Both the position numbers and the translations under genes were made by a program. The notes below the pieces were generated by a model that did not search any database, was not told the DNA's origin, and was given only the letters and a program-made list of their open reading frames with translations. From positions 1,303,501 to 1,367,500 of the forward strand of contig NZ_CP094971.1 of the NCBI RefSeq assembly GCF_022869825.1: 64,000 nt of DNA. The letters run 5' to 3'. The DNA is from Clostridium sp. BJN0001 (lineage in GTDB: Bacteria; Bacillota; Clostridia; Clostridiales; Clostridiaceae). Shown piece by piece: positions 30,212 through 38,144 of this stretch. How positions within the stretch are numbered: the first letter of the stretch is position 1; each line of letters starts with the position of its first letter.

Positions 30212-30242
30212 GCCTCCTAAAAAATGTATTTTTATAAGAGGC
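30212..30242 (-). promoter_or_regulatory. Hairpin sequestering the transposase ribosome binding site
   Basis: GCCTC (30212-30216) pairs with GAGGC (30238-30242), and AAAAAT pairs with ATTTTT inside. In the mRNA the AGGAGGC site is in the 3' arm. Such structures reduce transposase translation, for example on read-through transcripts from flanking genes. Confidence 0.55.
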
Positions 30243-30384
30243 TACGCCGCAAATTTCTGTAAATTTGTCAAGTGATTTATACAAAAAACAGAAAAATTAT
30301 GCATAAATTTTGGAGGAATCCATATGGAATATCAAAAATAAAAATCGAGTAAACTCGGGCGTTATAGACTTTCCGAGAGTACTC

Positions 30385-30390
30385 AACTAA
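30385..30390. repeat. Right copy of 6-bp target duplication (AACTAA)
   Basis: Immediately outside the right terminal repeat of the IS and identical to 28579-28584. Confidence 0.7.
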
Positions 30391-30410
30391 GTAAAAGGAG
30401 GTTATATTTT

Positions 30411-31040
30411 ATGAAAAAATTTATACACACTCTTATACTTACTATCTTATGTATTAATATATTTAGTCTAAATACATTTAAAGTCTATGGTATTGTTGAA
30501 TCAAGAGAGAAAGATTATTTAAATAATAATAGACAGATAATAAGAGATTTAAAACATAATATAGAATCAGAAGATATCTCCTCTTCTGATGTACGAAAAG
30601 ATTTTTTTGGATATTTTTTTCATATTAATAAATCTTCTATACGAATGAATGAAAATATACTTAAGTATACTAAAAATAAATATTTAGCAAAACAAGCCAA
30701 AATATCTATAAAAAAATGTTTGAATAATGAAATGCAAATGGCGGCACTTCTTGAATGTATTAATGAAGATTTATCTGAAGATAAAGAAAAAGCAGAATCA
30801 TTTAATTCAAAATTCAAAGAAACTTACAATGAGATGCTTTATAAACTTAAAAATCAAGAATTTAAAGGCAGAGTAGATCTTGATTTCAAAGATACAATAA
30901 ATATTCATCATGAATATTCTATTGCAATCTGTACTGAATCTTTAAAATATATTAATGGAAAAACAGAATATAAAGTAATTAACAACATTATTAAAGATTA
31001 TCAGAATGACTTAAAAAAGTATGAAGATATAATAAATTAA
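30411..31040 (+). CDS. Secreted helical protein with two DUF305-like units
   Basis: 209 aa. The signal peptide (MKKFIHTLILTILCINIFSL) ends near FKVYG. Two halves show the same pattern. Residues 63-117 contain FHINKSSIRMNENILKYTKN, followed by a KQAKISIKKCLNNEMQMAALL segment. Residues 160-209 contain INIHHEYSIAICTESLKYIN, followed by INNIIKDYQNDLKKYEDII. This resembles DUF305, a ferritin-like four-helix fold with HHxxAIxMA and QxxEIxxM, suspected of metal binding. The match is by pattern only. RBS AAAGGAGG is strong. The IS lies 20 nt upstream, so the native promoter is probably displaced. A terminator follows. Confidence 0.75.
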   Translation: MKKFIHTLILTILCINIFSLNTFKVYGIVESREKDYLNNNRQIIRDLKHNIESEDISSSDVRKDFFGYFFHINKSSIRMNENILKYTKNKYLAKQAKISIKKCLNNEMQMAALLECINEDLSEDKEKAESFNSKFKETYNEMLYKLKNQEFKGRVDLDFKDTINIHHEYSIAICTESLKYINGKTEYKVINNIIKDYQNDLKKYEDIIN

Positions 31041-31042
31041 TA

Positions 31043-31081
31043 ATAGAGGGATAGAATTTATCTATCCCTCTATTTATTTTA
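31043..31081 (+). terminator. Rho-independent terminator
   Basis: ATAGAGGGATAGA pairs with TCTATCCCTCTAT (13 bp, 5-nt loop) and is followed by a T-rich tail, after the DUF305-like gene. Confidence 0.88.
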
Positions 31082-31146
31082 TATAAAAATCTTTATTTTT
31101 TAATAAATTTATTTCTATAATAAATTAAACATTTACATTGGCTGAT

Positions 31147-31234
31147 TTGCTATAATGATAAATGAGCAATAAATGCAGTATATAAATGTAATTATGTCAA
31201 TAAAGTTGACATCTTATTGCTATAATGATATTAT
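31147..31234 (+). promoter_or_regulatory. cstA promoter region with duplicated extended -10 element
   Basis: TTGCTATAATGATA occurs at 31147-31160 and again at 31217-31230; both contain the extended -10 form TGCTATAAT. The second overlaps a good promoter: TTGACA (31206-31211), 17-nt spacer, TATTAT (31229-31234). The 85 nt from there to the start is untranslated leader. Confidence 0.55.
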
Positions 31235-31320
31235 AATTTGTACAAAGATAAACAATTTATAATTTATCTTTTTTCGCAATAATTGCAATAATTATATTTA
31301 TAAAAATGGGGGTTTTTATT

Positions 31321-33000
31321 ATGAACGGACTTATAATGATAGCCATAGTAATCGTAGTATTGGCTTTGGGGTACCTTTGCTACGGAAGATGGCTTGTCAA
31401 AACTTGGGGAATAGACCCAGAAAGAAAGACACCTGCATATACTAAGCAGGATGGTGAAGATTATATTCCAACACCAAAAGGAGTTGTATTTTCACATCAG
31501 TTCTCATCAATTGCAGGTGCAGGTCCTGTAACTGGACCTATAATTGCAGCAATGTTCGGATGGCTTCCGGTATTAATCTGGTTACTCGTTGGGGGAATCT
31601 TTTTTGGTGCAGTACATGATTTTGGAGCACTTTATGCATCAGTAAAAGAAGACGGTAAATCAATTGGAGAAATAGTAGAACAGTATATAGGAAAAACTGG
31701 TAGAAAATTATTTTTCATATTTGCTTGGATATTTTCACTTCTTGTAATTGCAGCTTTTGCAGATATGGTTGCAGGAACATTTAATGGATATACAGCACAA
31801 GGCACTAAAAATTATGCAGGTGGTGCAGCAGCATCTATTTCAATGTTATTTATTGTAGTAGCAGTTTTATTTGGTTTATTTATTAAATATAATAAACCAT
31901 CTCAGAAATTACAATTTGTTATCGGAATTATTTTATTAGCTGCAATGCTAGTTGCAGGTATTGCATATCCAATAATATTAAGCAAATATTCTTGGCTAGT
32001 TGTAATATTTATCTATCTTTTCTTAGCTGCAATTACTCCAATGTGGATTTTAATGCAGCCAAGAGATTATTTAAGCACATTCTTACTTATTGGAATGATT
32101 TTAGCAGCAGTTGTTGGTGTTATTGTTAATAATCCACCAATGAATTTACCTGCTTTTACTGGATTTGAAGTAAATGGGAAATATCTTTTTCCAACATTAT
32201 TTGTAACAATTGCATGTGGTGCTGTTTCAGGATTTCATAGTCTTGTTTCATCAGAAACTTCTTCAAAAACAGTTAAAAATGAAAAAGACATGCTCTTTAT
32301 AGGTTATGGTGCTATGAATATTGAAACATTACTTGGAGTTATTGCATTAATAGTTGTTGGATCTGCAGCAACAAATGGACAAATGCCAAAAGGAACACCT
32401 TTTTCAATATTTTCATCACATGTTGCAAGTTTCCTAGAGATATTTGGAATTCCATCATATGCAGCAACATGTATAATGACAATGTGTGTTTCTGCATTAG
32501 CTTTAACAAGTCTTGATTCAGTTGGACGTATAGGACGTATGAGTCTTCAAGAATTTTTCTATGATTCAAAGAGTAAAGATAAAGATTTTACAGGATTTAA
32601 GAAATTTATCACAAATAAATACGTTGCAACAATACTTACTTTAGGAATAGGAGCTTTATTATCACTTGGAGGATATAACAATGTTTGGCCATTATTTGGT
32701 GCAGCTAACCAATTATTATCAGCATTAGTACTTATAACCCTTTCAGTATTTTTAAAAACAACACACAGAAAAGGTGCAATGCTTTGGGCTCCAATGTTTA
32801 TAATGCTTGCAGTAACATTTACATCATTAATTCAGTCATTAGTATCAATATTATTAAAATTGAATACAGGAAAGTTTGTATTCTTAACTGATGGCTTGCA
32901 ATTAATATTTGCTATTCTTCTTATAGGACTTGGATTATTAATAGCAGTTCATTGTCTAAAGAAATTATTTGTAAAAGATGATAATGCTATTGAAGCATAA
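31321..33000 (+). CDS. cstA: Carbon starvation protein A (CstA-family peptide/pyruvate transporter)
   Basis: 559 aa from the ATG 8 nt after TGGGGGT (an ATG at 31306 lies before that site). About 16 membrane helices; CstA signatures near the N-terminus are YIPTPKGVVFSHQFSSIAGA and GPVTGPIIAAMFGWLPVLIW, with the VHDFGALYASVKEDGKSIGE loop. The family imports peptides or pyruvate on nutrient limitation. It is shorter than the ~700-aa E. coli CstA, matching the compact Firmicute form. It stands alone, with its own promoter region and terminator. Confidence 0.93.
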   Translation: MNGLIMIAIVIVVLALGYLCYGRWLVKTWGIDPERKTPAYTKQDGEDYIPTPKGVVFSHQFSSIAGAGPVTGPIIAAMFGWLPVLIWLLVGGIFFGAVHDFGALYASVKEDGKSIGEIVEQYIGKTGRKLFFIFAWIFSLLVIAAFADMVAGTFNGYTAQGTKNYAGGAAASISMLFIVVAVLFGLFIKYNKPSQKLQFVIGIILLAAMLVAGIAYPIILSKYSWLVVIFIYLFLAAITPMWILMQPRDYLSTFLLIGMILAAVVGVIVNNPPMNLPAFTGFEVNGKYLFPTLFVTIACGAVSGFHSLVSSETSSKTVKNEKDMLFIGYGAMNIETLLGVIALIVVGSAATNGQMPKGTPFSIFSSHVASFLEIFGIPSYAATCIMTMCVSALALTSLDSVGRIGRMSLQEFFYDSKSKDKDFTGFKKFITNKYVATILTLGIGALLSLGGYNNVWPLFGAANQLLSALVLITLSVFLKTTHRKGAMLWAPMFIMLAVTFTSLIQSLVSILLKLNTGKFVFLTDGLQLIFAILLIGLGLLIAVHCLKKLFVKDDNAIEA

Positions 33001-33015
33001 ATTGCAAAACTTATT

Positions 33016-33057
33016 GGGGTATAGCACAAAATAAAGTGTTATATCCCTTCTTTTTTA
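33016..33057 (+). terminator. Rho-independent terminator after cstA
   Basis: GGGGTATAGCAC pairs with GTGTTATATCCC (with wobble pairs), followed by TTCTTTTTT. Confidence 0.88.
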
Positions 33058-33192
33058 ATATAAAAACATATATTAAATGAGTAAATTCTAATTTAAATAA
33101 TATTATTTAAAAAAGAAACTTAAAAATACTTGCTTTTTATATCTAAAAACTTTATTATAATAATATAATATAATTTTTATAAGAAATGCAAT

Positions 33193-33225
33193 GAGGCATG
33201 TGATTTAGATTACATGCCTCTTTTT
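33193..33225 (+). terminator. Attenuator-like terminator in the leader of the Lrp-family gene
   Basis: GAGGCATGT (33193-33201) pairs with ACATGCCTC (33212-33220) and is followed by TTTTTG. It sits 33 nt before the Lrp-type ATG and downstream of the AT-rich promoter-like stretch at 33130-33180, so it would end transcripts before the gene unless read through. Confidence 0.6.
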
Positions 33226-33257
33226 GTTTGTTAAAAAAGAAGAAAGAGGAAACACAC

Positions 33258-33701
33258 ATGGATAAAATTGATTTAAAAATAATAGACTTATTAGAAAAAA
33301 ATGCTAGATATCCTTTGAAGCGTCTGGCAGAAGAAGTATTTCTATCAACACCTGCTGTATCTGCAAGAATTGAAAAACTAGAAAATAACGGCATAGTAAC
33401 AGGATATACAGCTACACTTGATCTTTTAAAACTAGATTATAACATTAAGGCTTTTATAAATCTTGAAATGTCACCAAATCAAAAAACTGAATTCTATCCT
33501 TTTATTGCATCATGTCCTAATGTACTTGAATGCAACTGCGTAACTGGAAAATATTCAATGCTTATTAAAGTAGCATATCGCTCAACAATAGAACTTGATA
33601 ATTTTATAGGAAAACTTCAGAAATTCGGAAATACAGAGACTCAGATAGTATTTTCAACTCCAGTTGAAGCACGTGGATTAAAAATAGTAAAAGGAGTTTA
33701 A
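33258..33701 (+). CDS. Lrp/AsnC-family transcriptional regulator
   Basis: 147 aa from the ATG after AAAGAGGAAAC; the upstream in-frame extension runs through the ribosome site. N-terminal winged helix: DLKIIDLLEKNARYPLKRLA, then STPAVSARIEKLENNGIVTG. The C-terminal RAM/ligand domain contains NVLECNCVTGKYSMLIKVAY. Such proteins sense amino acids and form octamers. It lies between cstA and a Nudix gene; the targets are unknown. The leader contains a terminator hairpin, suggesting attenuation or autoregulation. Confidence 0.9.
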   Translation: MDKIDLKIIDLLEKNARYPLKRLAEEVFLSTPAVSARIEKLENNGIVTGYTATLDLLKLDYNIKAFINLEMSPNQKTEFYPFIASCPNVLECNCVTGKYSMLIKVAYRSTIELDNFIGKLQKFGNTETQIVFSTPVEARGLKIVKGV

Positions 33702-33769
33702 TTAATATGTTGATTTTTATATAAATTAGATATAATAAAAGTATAGATTTTTATTAAGGAGATGTAAAA

Positions 33770-34375
33770 ATGAATATACACAGAATAACTAGTATAGAAT
33801 TGTTAAATAAAACACCTTTTTTGAATTTATACAAAGTTTTATATAAAAATAAAAAAGATACTATAAGAAACTGGATTGTTGCATCTAGAAAAAAAGAAGA
33901 TGAATATAAAAATACACTTTTAAAAATATCTGACTCTAAAGATGATGCAGTAGTTATTGCAGCATTTCATAAAAAATATAAAAAGCTAGTAATAATTAAA
34001 GAATATCGTGTTCCAATTAATGACTATATATATGAACTTGTAGCAGGTCTTGTAGAACCAAATGAAGAATCTTTAAGTGCATCATCAAGAGAATTTAAAG
34101 AAGAAACAGGACTTAATTTAGTAAAAATATTAAAAAGCAAAGAAAATATATATGCATCTGCTGGAATGACCGATGAATCATTTAAATTAATATACTGCAC
34201 TTGTGATGGAGAAATAAGTACAGATTTTCAAGAAGATGATGAAGATATAGAAACTCTATTAATAGATAAAAATGAGGCATTATCTATATTAAATAGCAAT
34301 AATAAAATAGATGTAAAGGCATATTTTGTTCTTAAAGAATTTGCTTGTGTAGGTGAAAAAATGTTTATAGAGTAA
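33770..34375 (+). CDS. Nudix hydrolase (ADP-ribose pyrophosphatase-like)
   Basis: 201 aa. The Nudix box GLVEPNEESLSASSREFKEETGL has the full G-x5-E-x7-REx2EExG pattern that binds Mg2+. The preceding VVIIKEYRVPINDYIYELVA is typical of ADP-ribose/NDP-sugar pyrophosphatases, and the ending VKAYFVLKEF also suits them. It probably clears ADP-ribose or similar nucleoside diphosphate derivatives. RBS AAGGAGATG. Confidence 0.9.
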   Translation: MNIHRITSIELLNKTPFLNLYKVLYKNKKDTIRNWIVASRKKEDEYKNTLLKISDSKDDAVVIAAFHKKYKKLVIIKEYRVPINDYIYELVAGLVEPNEESLSASSREFKEETGLNLVKILKSKENIYASAGMTDESFKLIYCTCDGEISTDFQEDDEDIETLLIDKNEALSILNSNNKIDVKAYFVLKEFACVGEKMFIE

Positions 34376-34429
34376 AGTAAATAAAGGTGGTATAATAAAG
34401 GAATAATATAAAATTTGGGGGCAAAATAT

Positions 34430-35761
34430 ATGGAAACGGATTTTGAAAAAATAAGCAAAGCAAATATGATGATAAATTCCTTGTGTATTTTTACATCAAT
34501 AAAAAATGATGAGGTGCTAAAAAAATACAAAGATTTACTTCAGTATTTAAGTAATGATGATGTAAATGTAGAAGAGGCTATAGACAAATATAATAAATTT
34601 CTCTATTCTCTTTTAGAGAAAGCTTCTGGAATATCTTTAAAAAAATATATAATTGATAAGATATTCTTAGATAATAATGCATTTACATCAATGATTGATA
34701 TGAATAATATGATCAATCCATTTATTGTTAAACAGGTAAAATTTGAACTTAAAGCACTTCATTACATATCAGATATTAATTCTAATGTAATAAAACAAGT
34801 TATTCTCGTAAAAGGAAAGGCATTTGATTTTGAAGAAGAAATTGTAAAAAATCTCATAGATTTAGAAACAGATATTGATAAAGAGTATAATACATATAAA
34901 GAAATAGATAAACTTAAGTATAATATTTTAAATTGTGATAATTGGGGAGACTCTTTAGAAAATATAATTGAGTTTTACAAAAAATATGGTACTGGAATTT
35001 TTGGAGAATATCGTGCTTTTGTATGGGAAAATAATGATAAAAAAGGTTATCTAAGAGGTGTGAATTCTCCTGATCCTATACTCCTTTCACAGCTTGTTGG
35101 ATACGAATATCAAAAAGAAACTATTATAGAAAATACTAAACAGTTTTTAAAGGGCCTTCCTGCGAACAACATTCTTTTATATGGTTCACGAGGAACAGGA
35201 AAGTCTTCTACAGTAAAGGCTATAATAAATGAGTTTTATAAAGATGGTTTAAGACTTATTGAAGTAGATAAGGAAAAGCTTGTTGATTTTACTAAAATTA
35301 TAAGGATATTAAGAAATAAGAATCTTAAATTTATAGTGTTTGTAGATGATCTTGTTTTTGAAGAAGGAGAGGAAAGTTACTCTGCACTTAAAACAATATT
35401 AGAAGGTGGAGTAGAAACAAATTCAAATAATATTATTATTTACGCGACAACAAATAGAAGACATCTTGTTAAAGAAACATTTAGTGAAAGATCATCAGAT
35501 AATGATGATGTTCACGCAATGGATACAGTTGAGGAAAAGCTTTCTCTATCTGATAGATTTGGAATTACAGTATCATTTTATTCACCAAATCAGAAAGAAT
35601 ACTTAAATATAGTTGACAAAATAGCTAAAGAGAGGAATATAGACTGCGACAAAGAATATCTTCATAAAGAAGCAATAAAATGGGTAAGGTGGCATAATGG
35701 GCAATCGCCAAGAACTGCAAAACAGTTTATAAATAATCTTGAAGGAATTTTAGATAAATAA
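34430..35761 (+). CDS. DUF815-family AAA-type ATPase
   Basis: 443 aa from the ATG after TTGGGGGC. The N-terminal 180 residues are helical and variable. The ATPase domain begins at LVGYEYQKETIIENTKQFLK. Walker A is LLYGSRGTGKSSTVKAI, Walker B is FIVFVDDLVFEEGEESY, and sensor 1 is IIYATTNRRHLV. These match the DUF815 family of uncharacterised AAA+ proteins. The C-terminus has a lid-like segment (EAIKWVRWHNGQSPRTAKQF). The cellular role is unknown. A bidirectional terminator separates it from ilvN. Confidence 0.9.
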   Translation: METDFEKISKANMMINSLCIFTSIKNDEVLKKYKDLLQYLSNDDVNVEEAIDKYNKFLYSLLEKASGISLKKYIIDKIFLDNNAFTSMIDMNNMINPFIVKQVKFELKALHYISDINSNVIKQVILVKGKAFDFEEEIVKNLIDLETDIDKEYNTYKEIDKLKYNILNCDNWGDSLENIIEFYKKYGTGIFGEYRAFVWENNDKKGYLRGVNSPDPILLSQLVGYEYQKETIIENTKQFLKGLPANNILLYGSRGTGKSSTVKAIINEFYKDGLRLIEVDKEKLVDFTKIIRILRNKNLKFIVFVDDLVFEEGEESYSALKTILEGGVETNSNNIIIYATTNRRHLVKETFSERSSDNDDVHAMDTVEEKLSLSDRFGITVSFYSPNQKEYLNIVDKIAKERNIDCDKEYLHKEAIKWVRWHNGQSPRTAKQFINNLEGILDK

Positions 35762-35808
35762 AAAAAGCACCTCATACATATAAAGATTTTGTATGAGGTG
35801 CTTTTTTC
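35761..35808. terminator. Bidirectional Rho-independent terminator
   Basis: AAAAAAGCACCTCATACA pairs with TGTATGAGGTGCTTTTTT, serving the convergent DUF815 ATPase and ilvBN units. Confidence 0.93.
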
Positions 35809-36101
35809 TATTTAATTTTAAGAACATCCTCAAGATTCCCAAATATTGAATAATTAAAATCCTGATGAAGCTTAACTTCTAAAACGTCGTATAATTTTTC
35901 AAGCTGCTTTATAATCTGTTCAAGTATAAAATCATTTTTTACAAGAAGATAAATTTTACTTGTTGAACCATCTCCAATTCTAGCACAGAGTATTCCTTCA
36001 AGATTAAATGCACGTCTCGTAAAAAGGCCAGTAATATGACTCATTACGCCTGAATGATTTTGAACTATAAGTTCAATAAGATAAAAATCTTTATTAATCA
36101 C
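35808..36101 (-). CDS. ilvN: Acetolactate synthase small (regulatory) subunit
   Basis: 97 aa, a single ACT domain (LIELIVQNHSGVMSHITGLF, then TRRAFNLEGILCARIGDGST) without the C-terminal domain of IlvH. It is the short IlvN form, which gives valine-type feedback control to the catalytic subunit. It starts with GTG, overlapping the ilvB stop by 8 nt, so translation is coupled. It lacks leucine-biosynthesis neighbours on its own strand. Confidence 0.88.
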   Translation of the reverse strand: MINKDFYLIELIVQNHSGVMSHITGLFTRRAFNLEGILCARIGDGSTSKIYLLVKNDFILEQIIKQLEKLYDVLEVKLHQDFNYSIFGNLEDVLKIK

Positions 36102-37776
36102 CTATATCACATCCTATCATATTTAAATTTGAACTGCCTGGCTTAACCATTGGATATATATTCTCATTTTCATCTATTTCTATATTTATAAGATAGGGTT
36201 TTTTAGACTTTAAAATTTCTTTTAATTTTTTAATAGGATCAGCTTCATTATTTAAAGTAACTGAATTTATAAAAAATCCTTTTCCTATAGTTTCAAAATC
36301 AGGATTTTTTATAAAAGAAGAAGCAATAAAGTGTTTTTTAAAGAATAAATCCTGCTGCTGATGAACTAGACCTAGTCTGTGATTATTAAAAATTATTACT
36401 TTTACATCAAGATCTAATTCACTTAATGTTGCAAGTTCTTGAATATTCATTAAAATTGATCCATCTCCAGAAAAACAGATAACTTTTTTATTTTTATCTT
36501 CAATTGCAGCCCCAATTGCAGCTGGGAGACCAAATCCCATTGTTCCAAGACCTCCAGACGATAAAAAAGTATTAGGCTCTTTAAAAAGATATCTTTGAGC
36601 AACCCACATCTGATGTTGTCCTACGTCTGTTGTAATTACTGTATTTGAAGGCACATTTTCTGAAACATATGAAATTATATTTGATGGATGAAAAATACTT
36701 TCAAATTTTTTAAGAGGATAATTCTTTTTATAGCTGTTTATCCTTAAAATCCAGTCTTCTCGTTTCTGCTTTTTTATAAGAGGAAGAATATTATTTAAAA
36801 ACTCATGTACATCACATGATATAGAAACATTACACTTTCTTACTTTGTCAATTTCTGCAGGATCTATGTCCACTTGAATAATCGAAGCTTTTGGACAGAA
36901 TTTTTTTATATTTCCTGTTGCTCTGTCGTCAAATCTTACTCCAAGTGCAATAATAAGATCTGATTCAAAAAGAAGATAATTAGTATAAGGCGCACCATGC
37001 ATTCCAAGCATACCTAAATATAAAGTATTATCAGCTGGGAAAGCTCCAAGTCCCATAAGACTCAATGATACAGGAATATTTCCTTTATTTGAAACTTCAT
37101 AAAGCTTCTTAGAGGAATTAGATGATATAATACCGCCTCCTGCATATATAATTGGTCTTTTTGAATTGTTTATAAGATCCGCTATATAATTTAAAGTATA
37201 ATTTTCTATTGCAGAAACTTGTTGTTCATTTTCTGATATATAGGTTTTAGAAAATTCTTTTATATCTATATCTATAATTTCAGTTTGAATATTTTTGGGA
37301 ATATCAATAACTACAGGACCTTTTCTACCTTCCATTGCAATCTTAAAGGCATTATTCACTGCAGGAATTAATTCGCTTATATCTCTAATTAAAAAATTAT
37401 GCTTTGTAATTGGAATTGTAAGCCCATACGTATCTACTTCTTGAAAAGCATCCGTTCCGATTGCAGATAAAGGAACTTGACCTGTTATTGCAATAAGTGG
37501 TATAGAATCAAGCTTTGCATCTGCTATTGCTGTAATAAGATTTGTTGCCCCAGGTCCTGATGTTGCAAAGCATACTCCTGGAATTTTAGAAGTTCTTGAA
37601 ATACCTTGAGCTATAAATGCAGCTCCTTGTTCACTTCGTGCAAGAATATGAGTTATACTGCTTTTGTATAATGCATCATATAGTGGAAGATTAAATCCAC
37701 CTGGTATTCCTGAAATAAATTTTATATTATGCATTTCTAGTAGTTTAATTACAATTTCTGCCCCACTAAATTTCAA
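36094..37776 (-). CDS. ilvB: Acetolactate synthase large (catalytic) subunit
   Basis: 560 aa, a thiamin-diphosphate enzyme condensing pyruvate (or pyruvate with 2-ketobutyrate) to acetohydroxy acids for Val, Leu and Ile. The catalytic Glu is in ILARSEQGAAFIAQGI, the FAD/structural segment is GVRFDDRATGN, and the ThDP-binding motif is CFSGDGSILMNIQELATL. Start is taken as the TTG 9 nt inside a GTG that abuts the ribosome site AAAGGGG. Controlled by the T-box upstream. Length and motifs are typical, so it is anabolic rather than catabolic AlsS, supported by the linked ilvN. Confidence 0.94.
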   Translation of the reverse strand: MKFSGAEIVIKLLEMHNIKFISGIPGGFNLPLYDALYKSSITHILARSEQGAAFIAQGISRTSKIPGVCFATSGPGATNLITAIADAKLDSIPLIAITGQVPLSAIGTDAFQEVDTYGLTIPITKHNFLIRDISELIPAVNNAFKIAMEGRKGPVVIDIPKNIQTEIIDIDIKEFSKTYISENEQQVSAIENYTLNYIADLINNSKRPIIYAGGGIISSNSSKKLYEVSNKGNIPVSLSLMGLGAFPADNTLYLGMLGMHGAPYTNYLLFESDLIIALGVRFDDRATGNIKKFCPKASIIQVDIDPAEIDKVRKCNVSISCDVHEFLNNILPLIKKQKREDWILRINSYKKNYPLKKFESIFHPSNIISYVSENVPSNTVITTDVGQHQMWVAQRYLFKEPNTFLSSGGLGTMGFGLPAAIGAAIEDKNKKVICFSGDGSILMNIQELATLSELDLDVKVIIFNNHRLGLVHQQQDLFFKKHFIASSFIKNPDFETIGKGFFINSVTLNNEADPIKKLKEILKSKKPYLINIEIDENENIYPMVKPGSSNLNMIGCDIGD

Positions 37777-37800
37777 AATAATCACCCCTTTAAATAATAA

Positions 37801-38055
37801 AAAAACGCCCTAAAACAAAATAGGACGAAAGCTCGCGGTACCACCTAAATTTATATCTTGCGATATACACTCATGTAATAAAAATTACTATCTCTTTAAC
37901 GGAAGATGACCGTTTAATTCTACTCTCATAAAAGATTTCTTTTAAAAGCTCCTTGGCTAGATTCGAAATTTATATCATGAAAATTTGCAGCATACATTTT
38001 CTCTCTAAGCTTCAATAAATTTCTACTTCTCCACATCATTGCAAATTATTAAATT
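37801..38055 (-). promoter_or_regulatory. T-box riboswitch, probably leucine specific (controls ilvBN)
   Basis: On the minus strand the T-box core AGGTGGTACCGCG is at 37846-37834, followed by terminator CGTCCTA/TAGGGCG with a T7 run (37830-37801). Stem I begins near 38040 (GTGGAGAAGTAG). Aligning with the valS T-box (GAAG-GTA-GC), the equivalent position reads GAAT-CTA-GC, so the specifier is probably CUA, leucine, at 37960-37958. The readout is inferred; a Leu T-box on ilvB fits acetolactate being a leucine precursor. Confidence 0.92.
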
Positions 38056-38061
38056 ATTATT

Positions 38062-38090
38062 ATTATATTTAAAAATTTAAAAAATATCAA
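38062..38090 (-). promoter_or_regulatory. Promoter of the ilvBN T-box leader
   Basis: Minus strand: TTGATA (38090-38085), 17-nt spacer, TATAAT (38067-38062), about 20 nt before stem I of the T-box. Confidence 0.75.
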
Positions 38091-38144
38091 TACTTTATAA
38101 TATTTTTTTTAAAATTAATTAAAAAACAAATATATAAATAATAG

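Larger units (their letters stand above)
28585..30384. mobile_element. Complete insertion sequence, 1800 bp
   Basis: Perfect 15-bp terminal inverted repeats: GAGTACTCTCGGAAA at 28585-28599 and its reverse complement at 30370-30384. The 6-bp sequence AACTAA is present on both outer sides (28579-28584 and 30385-30390), consistent with a target duplication. One transposase gene on the minus strand fills the element. The outer 8 bp of each repeat (GAGTACTC) is itself palindromic. A subterminal inverted repeat (ATGCCTG/CAGGCAT, 28638-28676) lies in the left end. Base composition is visibly less AT-rich than the neighbours. Confidence 0.93.
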
